The notes: generated by a model not told the origin, from the sequence alone. DNA of 64,000 bases from Leucaena leucocephala (GCA_037074615.1 CM073518.1:7068001-7132000); one strand, 5' to 3'. Numbered from the stretch's first letter, positions 26,273-38,579 are shown. Translations and numbers: made by a program.

Positions 26273-28172
26273 TGTTGGAGATTGTGCCCTAGGGGCCAAT
26301 CATTATGTTATGAACATTATTGATTTATGAATTTCTTAATTATGCTATCACATTATTTGCATGTTTACTGTGATGACCATCCTTGGATAACTCATGATCT
26401 TATCCTAAATGTCCCTGGTCGGTCATCTATGCGGGAGTAGAGATGAAATAAGACCAGTATGACTTTAAAGATATATACAGATATAAATCAAAGTCATAGG
26501 CACATGTAAGAGTATAGGGTGTTGGACCGACCCGCTATGAGAGAGTTGCATGGGTTAAGTCATAAGCTTCTCTCATATACAAACCATGTCACTATTCCCT
26601 TTGACCTGAGATCATCATGGATTCCTACATGACAAATGCTCAGCTTTGACCTAGTCAAAAGTCACTTTTGACCGAGTGATCATAAAGGCTATGCTCGGGC
26701 TCAGTGGTTTTTCATGCGGAGGAATGTGAATGGTCAAGATGGAATTTGTCCCTCACATTCGTAGAGAGATATTACTGGGCCCCTCGATGAGTGAGTTTGA
26801 GAAATGTATGGCCATACTATAATGGAAGGATAGTTCTATTTCTATAGTCAGACTACTCAGGGATCTAGAAAGTAATGGTCAGGAACAGGAGGATGACGTT
26901 CTCCATGCCTCATCCATGACCGAAATATCGTGTGACAAAAAGGACGTGATATGGTTGTATGAAACGTAATATCGTTCATCGATCCTCATATGATTTGGGT
27001 AGTCATAATATCTTGCTAGAGACTGCTTACGACTTGTGGATCAGTATAGTAACTGGCCCATTGCCAACTTCATATGGGCCTACAGGGTCACACACAAAAT
27101 AGCCCAACTCGAGCTGTGATGTCCAGGTTCATTGAATCTAAGATATGTCTTGATTCAATGAATAATCTAAGGTGAATTTATATATTTTATATATATATAT
27201 ATATTTGTATTTATATATTATATATAATATAAGAGATATTTGAAAGATTTAATTTATAAGAATAAATTAAATCTCTATCACTTTTGAATTTGAATTTAAA
27301 TTGATATGATCTATTTGAATTTAAAATTTAAATTGATAAGATATCTCAAATTTGATTTATGAGAATAAATCAAATATAATTCCGTCTTATCTTTATTTTA
27401 AATTAAATAAATAGGTGAATTAAATCTGTGGGACAGATTTAATAAAAACCATATTTATTTAATTAGTTTCTTATCAAATTATGTAATATATGATATTGTA
27501 TTAATTTCAGAATTAATATAAGATTAATTCTGAAGCCCGGCCCAATTAGAAGCCGGATAGCATCCTATATATTTGACATTAGGGGCTAGGGTTCTACACA
27601 CAAGAAAAGAGGGCAAGGAGAGTGCAAAAGGTTTGCAAATAAGAAACTGCCGAAATAGAGACAGTGAGGACAGAATCTTGAGAAAGCCCTAGAGGGATAA
27701 GAGGCTCTAGCACGTCGTTCGTGGTTGGAACGCTATTCGTGTGGATATCGGTAGAAGAAGCTGATCTGAGGTGTCGACTTCTTGCGATCGAGAAAAGAGC
27801 ACTAAGTACGACTAAGTCGCGACCAGTTGACATAGAGGTCACGACTAAATTGGCATCTGAACGTCAAAAATCTGAAAAGAGACTATAGGTCACGACTAGA
27901 AGCAGAGGAAGTCGCGACTGCAAACTCCAGAGATGACAGGTCGCGACTGCAAACTCTAGAGGCGACAGGTCGTGACAAGAAGTTGAGGAGGTCGCGACTG
28001 AAAACTCCAGAGGCGAAGAGTCGCGACTAGTGGACACTGAGGTCGCGACCACAGCTTGAATACCGAAGGTAACACTTCTTTCTCCTTAACTTAAACACAT
28101 TCGGTAGATCCTGGCTGGGAATGGAAAAATTTTTAAAGTTAATTTCCGCTGCGTGTCTTCCAATTCCCTTCA
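26273..28172 (+). mobile_element. Copia-type solo LTR 2 nested in LTR 1
   Basis: It starts TGTTGGAGATTGTGCCC and ends CTTCCAATTCCCTTCA. The flanks GATAC (26,268-26,272) and TATAC (28,173-28,177) are a 5-bp TSD with one mismatch, and LTR 1 sequence continues across it ('cgtgtggatac' then 'cagtagaggaagccg'). Length 1,900 bp. Features in order: the conserved 5' kilobase shared with 23,332, an AT-rich segment (27,175-27,530), 'ggggctagggtt', and the GTCGCGAC repeat array (27,818-28,050). It is a solo LTR without coding region. Confidence 0.85.
27818..28050 (+). repeat. GTCGCGAC-type short tandem array
   Basis: About nine copies of an 8-bp palindrome, GTCGCGAC or its CpG-decayed forms GTCACGAC and GTCGTGAC, lie about 25 bp apart, alternating with 'tagaagttgaggag' and 'tgaaaactccagaggc'. 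Equivalent arrays occur at 9,000-9,260 and 28,245-28,455 in the other copies of this LTR. Confidence 0.75.
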
Positions 28173-31092
28173 TATACCAGTAGAGGAAGCCGATCTGAGT
28201 TGTTAACTTCTTACTATCGAGAAGAGAGCACCAGGTACGATGACAAGTCGCGAAGAGTAGACACTAAGGTCACAACCATACAGGCGTCCTGAATGTCAGA
28301 AAATCGAAAAGAGACTACTAGTTGCGACTAGAAGCTGAGGACGTCGTGACTGAAAACTCCAGAGACTTCCCATCGTGACGAGAAGTCGAGGATGTCGTGA
28401 CTGACAACTCTAGAGACCACAAGTCGCGACGAGTAGATACAGAAGTCGCGACCATAGTTCGAATACCGAAGGTAACACTTCTTACTCCTTGACTTAAACA
28501 TATTCGGCAGATCCAGGCAGGGAATGGAAAAAAAAATTAAAGTTAATTCCGCTACGTGTCTTCCAATTCCCTGCAATAAAAGCCCAAGTTGGCATCCCAA
28601 AGGCCCAGAGAGATGTTTGATCAGTCATGTGGGCCAGTGTCTAAAAGAACCCTGAAAAATATAAAATTATGAAAACACCCCTGTGTTGTAATAATGAACA
28701 AAAGATTAATGGAGGGCATTTTGGACAGGCCAAAATGCCAAGATAGGTATAGGGATGATTAGTTAAAGTCAATATATGCCCTGATAAGAGGTAAAGAGGT
28801 GTGACAATTATGTCGTTAGGGTTAATATAGTGTAAGAAAGTACACCAAGGGCATTTCGGTCATTTTCTAAGGGTGGTAAGCAGATAAATACTCAGTCTAA
28901 CAATGTCAATGGTAGGAAAAATCTAAACACGGGTTTTCATTACAAAATACATATTCTAGAATATTACAAAAATTAGAAACATAAAATAGTCTGATTTTTG
29001 TGAAATTGACTGGATCAGTACCAGATTGGACTAGAATTTTTCCTATTAGTATTCCTCCATTTCTTATGCCAATGATAGCCTTTTATGATATCATGGATGA
29101 TGTCATTATTAAAGCTTCTAGGGCAAGCTTTATGAAAGGTGAATTATGGACCATTAGATCAAATAGTAACCAAAGTAATGTTGGCCTTCCATTTTCCAAA
29201 TTTTCTATAAATACCCCCCACTTACAGACCTGATTCGACAGCTTGACAACCCTAGGGAACCTCTGCCAAAATTTCTTTTGGAGCTAGGAAGAAGCATAAA
29301 CTTGGAACCAAGAAGAAAGGTAACTAGTTCCTTTGATCTTGTACTTTGTTCTAGGAAGATTGCTCTTAGTTTTAAGTGTTTTTATGGAATTTTTCCTTTG
29401 ATATTGCTGTTGTACATTCTGTTCATATATGGTGGGAATATGAATTTTATGTTATGGATAGATTAGATAAGCTTAAACAAGCTAGAATCAAGTGGTATTG
29501 GCTTAGAAATTCAAGTGTGCATGTAATTAGGTTTTTGTGTTCTTGGTTACCACTGTATGAATCACTGTTCATATGTTAGAATTTCATAATTTTGATGCTT
29601 CCAATGGGTTTACAATAGAAAATTGTGTGGGGATAAAGTAGAGAAACAAGTAGTGGAAGCATTTGAATCAAAATGAGAATTTTTGGAAAGCAAGATGAGG
29701 CATTTCGGTTCTGTACAATAGCTAAGGAAGTAGTTTGATTTTGGATATTCCAATTTCATATTTGGATTCTACATAAAAATTTATGTGTAAATAAACTATG
29801 AGAATTTATTTTAGAAAGATGGAAGTATAAGACATAAAATGGACAAAGAATGGAATCTAGCTAGAACATAGTCTTGGAATTGTTTTGAAGTTGAGTTGTA
29901 ACTTGATATTACTTTGTAATGGCTAGGTTTTGACATTTTGTGTAGGAAGAAGACCATCTCAAGAAGAGTTTGACAAGGATAACTTAAGAAGTAGCAAAAA
30001 TACCTAACTATAATCTTGTGTTTGTTTGACTTTATGCTTGCTTGTTAGTTATAATTCTTGGTTGAGTTTAAGATGATGTTATGATGATGATAATGAAGTA
30101 TGAATGATTTCAACTCCTTGCAACTAATGTCATGACAATATGTATGTTAGAGTTTGCTTATGTATGATTATGAAGTAGCTCCCGTATCATGATAACATAT
30201 TAGGCATTTAATCAAGCATACATGATATTATAGTTTTTATGAATTGCTATTGAGATTTCCATGAAATCTCATTCTTTCCATATACATAACCATGTTATAG
30301 GTGCTGGAACCACCCAAGGAAAAAGAGTAAATGTGGGTGAATGAATTTGTATAATAAGTTAAGATGACTACTTGACATTATGGGATGCATAGTATATTAT
30401 AGTGTATATGTATTTTTAGGCAGCACTCTTGTGATGCTATTTTCTGTGACTTAACAAACGAGTTTTGAAGTGAAATTTAGTATAAAAATATTTAAGATAC
30501 AGATATTTAAATGGACACCAATAACGCCTCAATTGGTTAAGTTTTCTATTTAATATGATTTTTTCAAGTTGGAGATAAAATCTGGAATGAGATAAAATGA
30601 GCAACCAGAGGCTGTGAGGTTCATGTGCGAATTTCAAATAGAAAATGAATGAGTTTTTTCTATGAAATTTTATGAGCTGAAAGAAAACATCTTGAGCTTT
30701 AAATCCATAGTTAACATGTGTCATTTGGATAAGTGAGCAAGGAGAAATGAATTTTTGAAAATAAAGTAAGGAAACTAGAACTTCCAGATTTACCAAATGT
30801 ATAGTGTTTTTCAACGAAAAATTGAATTCATTTGGACAATGAAACCTAAGTTTTATATTTTTCTTTCAAAGCTTGATAAAAGAGATTTCATTAGAAATTA
30901 GAACCACTCCATTTTGATTTTTCTAGATTTAATTATGAATTTTTAAAGTTGGGTCTATAATCTGGAATACCAAATGAAAAATACCCGAGATTCTTTTTCT
31001 TAAAATTCATGTTTCTAAGTTATAATGGTATTCTAATTAGTTCAAGTGACTTACAATTAAGTATATCTGAGGGTGAAAATAAGGATACGACA

Positions 31093-32119
31093 AAGGGAAA
31101 TTATATCGCATTGATACATTTGATGTTATTCCCAATTTTAAGGACTTTAAAGGAACCACGCATAAATTTAAGATTTTTTTGGGTCTTGGACAAACATCCA
31201 TGAAAAAGTCATTTATTTCACAAGATGTATTTTCACTTTCATTCCCATATCCGAAATTATTCAACAAACTAACAAGGCATATGCTAATTATTTGTTTGGT
31301 AAAGTTTTTATCACTTCAGTCTCTTTGTTTTCCTCCTTTCTTTCTGCATTGTTTGCTCAATCTCCACAGAGGGATTGCCTATTTCTTTTTCATGTGTAGA
31401 TATCATTAGTTTTGTGATATCAGATAGTTGTTTGGAATATTTCTATTCTGGATTGATCTACAGGAAACGGATTAAACTTCTATTTCTGATGGCATGTATG
31501 GTTGTCTGTTTGATATTATTTTATTTCATTATTTTGGTTATTGGTTGTGCTTAATTAATGATAGGGACAACTCAGTTCAATGTATTTTGTATGATGATTG
31601 TGAAATACATTTCTCAAAACTTGAGATTAGCAGGATGCATAGACTTATGGTGTTTATAGGTCAACTATTGAGGATCTCATTTGATGATGATGGTAAGATA
31701 TATTTTGGTTTTGAAAGATTTAGTTTTGAAGTGACATGTCATTCCTCACTTTTTGTGACTTTTCTTGACTTTTTGGTTACCCTTTTTCATTAGGATTACC
31801 AGTAATAAGTAGTTATGGTGGTGTCTCCAAAGTCATAGTCAATGGAAATTTTCCTGAAGTTAGAATATTTCTTTCAAGGTGTGTATGTTTTTATACCTGT
31901 GGTTGATCAAGATTTCTTTGTCAAGGCTGTGTTTATATAACATTACTTGATTTGTTATGGGTAAGGCAACATCCAAGGCAGCTTCTTATTGGAATCCAAC
32001 AATATGCTCCATCATAAATGAAGAATGTTGCTCTACTTAGAGATGTACTGTTAACACTTTGAAGAAGTTAAATATTGGTGTTTATCAAATTAACAACATG
32101 TTGTATATCAAAATTCAGA
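31093..32119. other. Unassigned sequence left of the Helitron relic
   Basis: AT-rich DNA between the T3 LTR end and the first clear Helitron helicase similarity. A forward frame at 31,494-31,793 (99 codons) includes VQCILYDDCEIHFSKL and VFIGQLLRISFDDDGK, which loosely recalls an OB-fold of RPA1-like proteins often carried by plant Helitrons. The match is too weak to call. The left terminus (TC) of the Helitron was not located. Confidence 0.25.
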
Positions 32120-34373
32120 TGATGTTGGTGGTTTGCTGGATAAGCCTCAGGTTTGTAAGTTTATGTTCCTCAGTTGGATGCAACAAAATGCTAGTGATGA
32201 TAAGACGAAGGGGTTGTTGTATTCTGAATTTCCCTAGCATTATGTTTACCCTTGAGATAAATGAATTTGGAAGCCGAGGAAGAATGGGTTTACAATTGGT
32301 CGCCTAACACATATATCTCCTCATGCTGGGGAACTATACTTCTTGCATCTTTTATTAACAAAAATGAGGGTCTCATCTTTCTTTAATGAGATAAAAACAG
32401 TTAATGGTGTTGTACATTTGAAATTTAGATAGGCTTGTCTTGCTCTTGGATTATTTGATGATGACAATAAGTACATTTCCGCTTTACAAGAAGCCTCAAC
32501 GTGGTCCATTAGCACCATGCTAAGGAAAATGTTTGTGAGCATGTTATTTTGTTCCTGCTTAAGTCTTCCAGATCACGTGTGGCAAAAGATATCAAATATT
32601 TTGTCCAAAGATCTTTTATATATTCCACGTAATAATCTTTTATACCAATGTAAGTTTATTTAATACTACAGGTCTTACAATTTCAAAATACCTCAAACTG
32701 TTATCTGACAATTAATTCTTCTTCCAATACAACTGTGCAAGTTACAGATAAGGACAAGCGACAAGCTGCCCTCCGTGAAATTGAGAAGATGTTGCAACAT
32801 AATGGGAAGAGCCTATCTTATTATCCATCACTTCCTTCTCCCTTGGTTGATGATACATTAGATGTAAACAATCATTTGATATTACAAGAATTGAGTTATG
32901 ACAAATCCGCTTTACATGAGGAATCCATAAAGTTACTGTCTTCTTCAAATTTGAAACATAAGCATATATTTGACGTTGTTATGTCCTTTTTTCTTATTGG
33001 TGACTTCTTTTTTGTGTATGGTTTTAGTAGGATAGGTAAAACATTCATTTGGAGGGATTTATCATCAACCATCCGTTCATGAGGAGACATTGTTCTAGCC
33101 ATGGCTTTAAGTGGGATTACGGCAACATTACTACCTTCTGGGAGGACCACCCACTCAAGGTTTGCCATTCCAATTTTAGTCACTAAATATTCAGTTTATA
33201 ACATTAACCAAAATTCTCATCTTGCTGATCTGATAAGAATGACAAGATTAATCATATGGGATGAGGCTCCTATGGTTCAAACACTTTGTGTTGAAGCATT
33301 TGATCAATCTTTGAGAGACATAATGCATTCAAATGAACTATTTGGAAGGAAATGTGTTTTGATAGGGGTGATTTCTATCAACTTCTACTTGTAATCCCAA
33401 GGGGTAGCTTTGCAACTATTGTTGATTATTATATTACTTTATCCTACTTATGAGATTCATGCAAATTATTGCACCTCACACAGAACATGATACTGTTGTC
33501 TTCATATGTGGAAGACTAGGATAAGCTTTCAAAGTTCTCAAGGTGGCTGTTAGACATTGGAGAGGGAAACTTATCCCTACCAAATGATGGTGTGGCAAAG
33601 GTAGACATTCCACCAGATTTATTGATACAAGGATTTGATAACCCACTGTTAGCAATAGTTATAGCAACTTATCCCCTTTTGTTGGAAAATATGTGCAGCT
33701 CTTATTGCTATAATGAAAGAGTCATTCTTGAACCTACAATTAAAAGTGTTAACCAAGTAAATGATTTTATGTCTTCTATGCTACCAGGGGAACCTGTTAA
33801 GTACTTTAGTTGTGACAGCCTTTGTAGGTCTACCCATGACGTATACCAGTTCGATGATCTATATAGTACTGAGTTCTTAAATAGCATAAACTATTTGGGC
33901 TTGCCCGTCCATAAGTTTAGCTTAAAAGTTGGTGTTCCAATAATGTTGCTTAGGAATATTGTCCAGTCTACTAGTTTATGCAATGGGACATGGCTCCAAG
34001 TTACCTCCTTGGAAAGAATGTCATTAAGGCAATTACTTTGAATAGCTTACATCTAGATTAAAAAGTTTTGATACACCGAATGGACTTGAATCCCTCTAAA
34101 GGTGCCATGCCTTTTCATTTGAAATGAAGGCAGTTTCCTATAATGATTTCATTTGCCATGACCATCAATAAAAGTCAAGGGCAATCCTTGAACTATGTTG
34201 GATTATATTTGTCAAAGCTAGTATTCACATATGGCCAACTGTATGTTGTACTATCAAGGTTCAAGCGAATATATGGTTTAAAATTTTTTCTGCATGATCT
34301 AGATAGTTTACAAGAGAGACGTACTATTAATGTGGTATACCGTCAAACATTCAGGACTTTAAATGATAGTTAG
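32120..34373 (+). pseudogene. Helitron Rep/PIF1-type helicase relic
   Basis: Broken forward frames follow the order of plant Helitron proteins. The region downstream of the Rep domain shows CKFMFLSWMQQNAS, TIGRLTHISPHAGELYFLHL, IKTVNGVVHLKF and ALGLFDDDNKYI. Next is a degenerate Walker A (GFSRIGKTFIW near 33,020), then GITATLLPSGRTTHS, LIIWDEAPM (Walker B, near 33,255), the 33,592-34,041 block with GLPVHKFSLKVGVPIMLLRNI, and the C-terminal helicase motif FAMTINKSQGQSL with YGQLYVVLSR (34,143-34,260). Stops and frameshifts (for example at 32,267, 33,080 and 33,394) make it non-functional. The catalytic Rep HUH motif was not found. Confidence 0.85.
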
Positions 34374-34646
34374 TGGTCTGTTTATTGCTGACTTACATGG
34401 TGACCATTTTTATCATACCCCTTTATGTTATGTTACATGACTGTACTTTTTCTATTCGTAAAAACATGAATGCATTGCCAATTACCTTAGTTAAAGACTT
34501 AATTAGCTAATATAAATTCAATATGCTCGCAAATTTAACATCTATATTTACACACATATGTACTCATCTATACTTATTGAACGACTGCCCTTTGTTGACA
34601 ATAAGACATATGATACAATTATTCTCTTCTTATCATTAATGCATAC

Positions 34647-34674
34647 ACGCAACATGCGGAAGAAGAAAGGCTAG
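34647..34674 (+). mobile_element. Putative Helitron 3' terminus (hairpin + CTAG)
   Basis: A short hairpin CGCA-ACA-TGCG (34,648-34,658) is followed 12 nt later by CTAG (34,671-34,674). The next base is T, matching Helitron insertion before T. Similarity between duplication copies A and B resumes exactly here ('ttataattataatttt'), independently supporting this as the element's right edge. The hairpin stem is only 4 bp. Confidence 0.55.
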
Positions 34675-34842
34675 TTATAATTATAATTTTCAAGTTCAGT
34701 TCCCATTGAAGGGTGCAAGATTTAGGAATTCAACATCCGATCAACCAATAATTATATTTACTTCTACTCTGGGTTTTTTGTACAATTTGCGCTGGGCTTG
34801 GACTTGATTTCTCATTGTCTCCCTAAATTGTCTTGTTTATAG
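34675..34842 (+). repeat. Copy A of sequence just upstream of VPS18, with empty LTR site
   Basis: Aligns with 42,727-42,871 plus 45,951-45,980. In this copy 'ggacttgatttctCATTGtctccctaaattg' is continuous. In copy B the same place is split by a 3.1 kb solo LTR flanked by CATTA and CATTG. It therefore records the state before that insertion. Confidence 0.8.
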
Positions 34843-37454
34843 ATGGAACAAGGGAGGCAGGCGTTCAAAGTCAACCTTCTAGAATGGAATACTGCAAAAG
34901 GGTGAGGAGTTATCAGATGTATGACTGCTGGAAATGATGTCATTGTGATAGGATCAGTTTTAAAGAGGATTAGTTCAAGTTGTGCTATTTAATTTTACTT
35001 AAGTTATGTTATTTAACAGCTAAGTTGCTACTAGAACCTGAAGTTGTTTCACTGATTAGATGGCTTACACGCCAATTTGCTTGATGAGAGATTTTTTTCC
35101 TACATGAGTTAATGTTTAATATCTTATTATCATTGGGAATATAGAAACCGATCTCCCTGTTGGCCGGCTTGGCGAGCAATCTATCTATATGGTGTTTGTG
35201 GACCTTGGAGGAAGTCACTGTATAGCAACTGTTGTTGACGCTAGAGGATCAAAAATATTTTATACTCATGCAAAATGGACCAAGCCCCAAGTTTTAAGCA
35301 AGCTGAAAGGCCTTCTTGTGAATATTGTTGCATGGAACAAGCAATAGATAACAGAAGGTAGTTGATCACTTCTTTATCTGCTACCAATTACTTCATAATT
35401 TATTTACATCAAAGATTTTACTACATTTATTTGTTTTGGACGTTTTGTTCAATTTTTCAAAGAAATTTCCACGAAGGAGTTCAATATCAGTACAAATAAT
35501 GGCCAACTTCATGAACTTGCTGTGAATGAAAAGGACAAGAAAGAAAAATATATTAAGTTTCTCGTTGTGTTAACATAACTTCTCGAAGCTTTTATGGGTT
35601 TACATGTACTTCTAGGTTCTGCTTGCTTTTTGTTCTAGTTCAATTTGCAAGGAAGATTCTATTATTTCACTTCTTTTGAGAAATTGAAGTGGTAGTCCTT
35701 TTAATAATGCGATGTTCATTCTTTACAGATGGAAACAACCAGCTTAATCAATGCAACTAGATATTATGTGATGGCCGTTACTCCAACATGACTTTAGTCC
35801 TTCACTGGCTTTGGATCACTGGAAGTATGTAGAATAACAAGAAGTTTTCTAAACTTTGATTTTCCTTTAATTCCTTTAATTTTATGTGAATATGAATTCA
35901 TGAACAAATGAAACATGTTCTGCCTTTTACTCTGATTATTTATATTGCATGTTTTTGCTGCACTATAATTGATTATTCACATGAATAAAATTGGAATACA
36001 GCTGTGTAGTTGTTAAAATTTCTTTTTGCTCACTTTGAACAACTTATTGCCAGCCTTTATCCATTTTCACGGTACTCTTCACTATAGAGCTCTATTCTGA
36101 CTTGATTAGTGATCATGATACAATTTTAGACTGTTTTCTCAAGTTATTTACATCGAACGGTGCATTTCATGGAACTTCCTAGATAAATACCAAACAGACA
36201 AGTGGTTGTACTTATATAATGGTACTTTAATGACCTTGGCACATACAACATAAATAAGAAGAGATTTGGAGGCTAAAAGTTTGATTATTCCACTCCCTCT
36301 AATTAATTTTACATGTATTCAAGCTTTTTTATTTGATGCTTCTGCTTCTACTTGGTTGTCTTTCAGTGAACTACATGTTTTCACTAAGAAACGAAGAGCT
36401 GTACATTTTGCATGGCTTTCTTTTACCACGGGAGCTTAAAGTTTGGTGCACAACATAGGTAAATTCTATTTGGTATTTTAAGCACTCATTAATATTTGAT
36501 ATTATATCTTTTAGTTTTGTGGATTCTTGAAATTTTGATTCAGGCATGCTCAGTATGCTTCATTAGTTTTTCTTAATATTGTTGTAAATGTTTTTCTTTT
36601 TTAAGATCCTTTCATGTTGTTCCCTTAGGAGTCTATCTATTTTTTCCTCCATTCTTTTGTTGACTTGTGCAGTTCTTCAAAGGGGATGAAAATTTTGTTG
36701 GAAGCATGGCTCTTCTAGATTACTCAATATTGTCTGAAGGTGCAGAAGTAGTTAAACCAAGTTCCATGGCTTTGTCTGAATTTCATTTCTTGCTCCTAAT
36801 AGGGAATAAGGTCAAGGTGTGTGTTCTCACCTATACAATTGTGTTCAGTTCATATTGCCTATGTGAAGAAAGCTTCTCTTTGGTAGTTTTATGCATGTGT
36901 TCTAAATTTAAACATTCATAGGTTGTAAATAGAATTAGTGAGCACATCCTGGAGGAACTTCAGTTTGATCAAACTTCAGATATAGCACCGAAGGGTATTA
37001 TTGGACTATGTAGTAATGCCACTACTGGTATGTTCTATGCATATGACCATAACTCTATATTTCAGGTTTTTACCCTCTTATGTGTGTATCCTTTTTGTTT
37101 TCTTAGATTTAAATAGTAATCTATACTTCTTTTGGATGTGGTAATTTTAGGTGTCTGTTAATGATAAAGGTCAAGATATGTGGAAGGTATATCTTGACAT
37201 GAAAGAATATGAAGCTGTTTTAGCAAATTGTCGTGACCCTTTTCAGAGGGACCAAGTACATTTAGTGTAGATACTATTCATTTATCTTTATATTGACTAA
37301 GCAACTGTTCATCTGGCTCATATTGTTTTTTTTTTTCTTTTGAAATTTTTTACCATAAAGCAAAGTATGGTCTTTGACTGGGATTTTTTTTGTGCAGGCT
37401 GAAGCTGTATTTTCCTCAAAGGATTTTCTTACAGATGTATCTTTCTAGGCCAAA
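34843..37454 (+). pseudogene. Truncated VPS18 pseudogene (exons 1-10)
   Basis: Exon-by-exon match, introns included, to the intact VPS18 at 45,981. Blocks: 34,843-about 34,951, 35,145-35,357, 35,466-35,605, 35,729-35,824, 36,130-36,197, 36,367-36,458, 36,673-36,816, 36,922-37,065, 37,151-37,270, 37,398-37,454. Damage includes an in-frame TGA in exon 1, a deletion of about 240 bp joining exon 1 to the middle of intron 1, TAG in exon 2, loss of the exon 3 acceptor AG, stops in exons 3, 4, 5, 9 and 10, and a small deletion in exon 6. Similarity ends near 37,650, so the a-solenoid and RING parts were never in, or are lost from, this copy. Exon 8 differs from the functional exon at 13 of 144 sites by my count, mostly at amino-acid-changing positions, as expected without selection. 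Confidence 0.95.
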
Positions 37455-37654
37455 GTATTTTCTCCTTTTAAATTGATTATATGGTTGCATTTAGTTTGTA
37501 AACTAATGGATGAATTACCTTTATTTTGTGTCAATTACAATTAGTTAAAATTTGATGAACTAGTCCGTTTAAAATCTCAAAACTTCCAAATCATAGTCCA
37601 TTCTATCAAACGTTTTTGATATAGTCTTCAAAAAAAGATTCGTAATAAATTTGG

Positions 37655-38217
37655 AGTATTTAATCAAACAACAACAAATCTCTAAAATAAAAAAAAACAT
37701 ATTAAACAAAACAATAAACTTATATAAAGATGAAATACATTTAAATTAAAATATCAGTAGTATTAATCCACATCTATTTAATTTAAATATACTGTTTAAT
37801 TAATATAATATTTAAAATTGTTAGATGGAGCCACAGTAAGCATAATTATGCTCATCATAATATGATGAAGAGTATCATCAATAATGAACTCAAACATAAG
37901 GTCTTACATAGATATTTGGACTCCACTAGCCAATAGTAGCAAGAGGTGACTAGCGGGCTGTTGGGATGCCCTCAGTTATAGAAGCTGAGCTATGGGTAAT
38001 ATGAATATCCGCACACAAGTACATGGATTTTCATCGCATATTGTTGTACTCTCCTGTATTTAATATAATATTTATTTAATTAATTTAATTAAATTAAAAA
38101 AATTAGTTAATATAGTATATATTTTTTTTAAATATCATAATTATCTTCTTTAACTCCCTCCTCCCTACTCTCTTACTTAATTACTATATAATTGAGGGAG
38201 TATCAAATAAAAATAAT
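37655..38217. other. Intergenic, no gene seen
   Basis: AT-rich sequence after the end of copy A. It lacks reading frames with recognisable content. A GC-richer patch at 37,930-38,040 was inspected and not identified. Confidence 0.5.
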
Positions 38218-38220
38218 TTA

Positions 38221-38579
38221 GTTCTTGTTTGGTTTCTTTTGAAACCATAGATTCAAAAGTGCTTTTGATAGTTTAGACCAAAAATTAAACAAACAACTAT
38301 CAAATGTCTAGAAGAGCTTCTGAAGTAAACTATAATTTTTTAGGTCTAAAGCCATAGTTTTAGGTGAGCTTGTAGGACTAGCTTCTAAGTAGGGAGAAAT
38401 TTTTTGAGCTGTATAATGACCATCTTTTTTTCTCTATCATTTTACCCCATGTCCTTTCTGATAATTTATTTATAAAAAAAGTCGTAATAATTATTTAAAT
38501 ATTTATTTTTTCATAATTATTTTTTTTTCTGAAACTATTCTCTAAAAATTATTTTTTATAAACTAAACTAAACGAGCTA
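38221..38579. mobile_element. Candidate MITE (PIF/Harbinger-like, TSD TTA)
   Basis: Left end GTTCTTGTTTGGTTTC and right end AAACTAAACGAGCTA are imperfect inverted repeats sharing the GTTTRGTTT core, flanked by TTA at 38,218-38,220 and 38,580-38,582. Length 359 bp, with no coding capacity. A 3-bp TTA TSD is easily met by chance in AT-rich DNA, so the class is tentative. Confidence 0.4.

Larger units (their letters stand above)
23332..28575 (+). mobile_element. Copia-type solo LTR 1 (TSD ATAAA), itself hit twice
   Basis: It starts TGTTGGAAATTGTTCCC and ends CTTCCAATTCCCTGCA, with exact ATAAA repeats at 23,327-23,331 and 28,576-28,580. It is interrupted by a solo LTR (24,688-26,154) and by a second copy of its own family (26,273-28,172). 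Removing both leaves about 1,867 bp, nearly the length of copy 2 (1,900 bp), so the LTR is essentially complete. It contains an AT-rich block (24,230-24,560) and the GTCGCGAC repeat array near its 3' end (28,245-28,455). No internal copia coding region is present. Confidence 0.85.
22683..31092 (+). mobile_element. 3' LTR of the pol relic (T3 family), split by copia insertions
   Basis: Left part 22,683-23,331 begins TGTCATATCCCCAATTTTC. Right part 28,581-31,092 resumes at 'agcccaagttggc' and ends 'aaggatacgaCA'. The two parts are separated by a copia solo LTR with TSD ATAAA. Joined length is about 3.16 kb, close to the 3.39 kb solo copy at 4,011-7,400, with which it aligns throughout in opposite orientation. 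The right part has TATAAATA at 29,206-29,213, a donor-like AAG|GTAACT at about 29,318, and the hairpin GAGATTTC-CAT-GAAATCTC at 30,252-30,270. Confidence 0.8.

Noticed and set aside
31494..31793. Possible RPA1 OB-fold gene carried by the Helitron
   Set aside because: Only two short loose similarities; not enough to call a gene.
36667..36921. 84-codon forward frame
   Set aside because: It is exon 7 of the VPS18 pseudogene running into intron, not an independent gene. The same applies to 48,050-48,274 in the intact gene.
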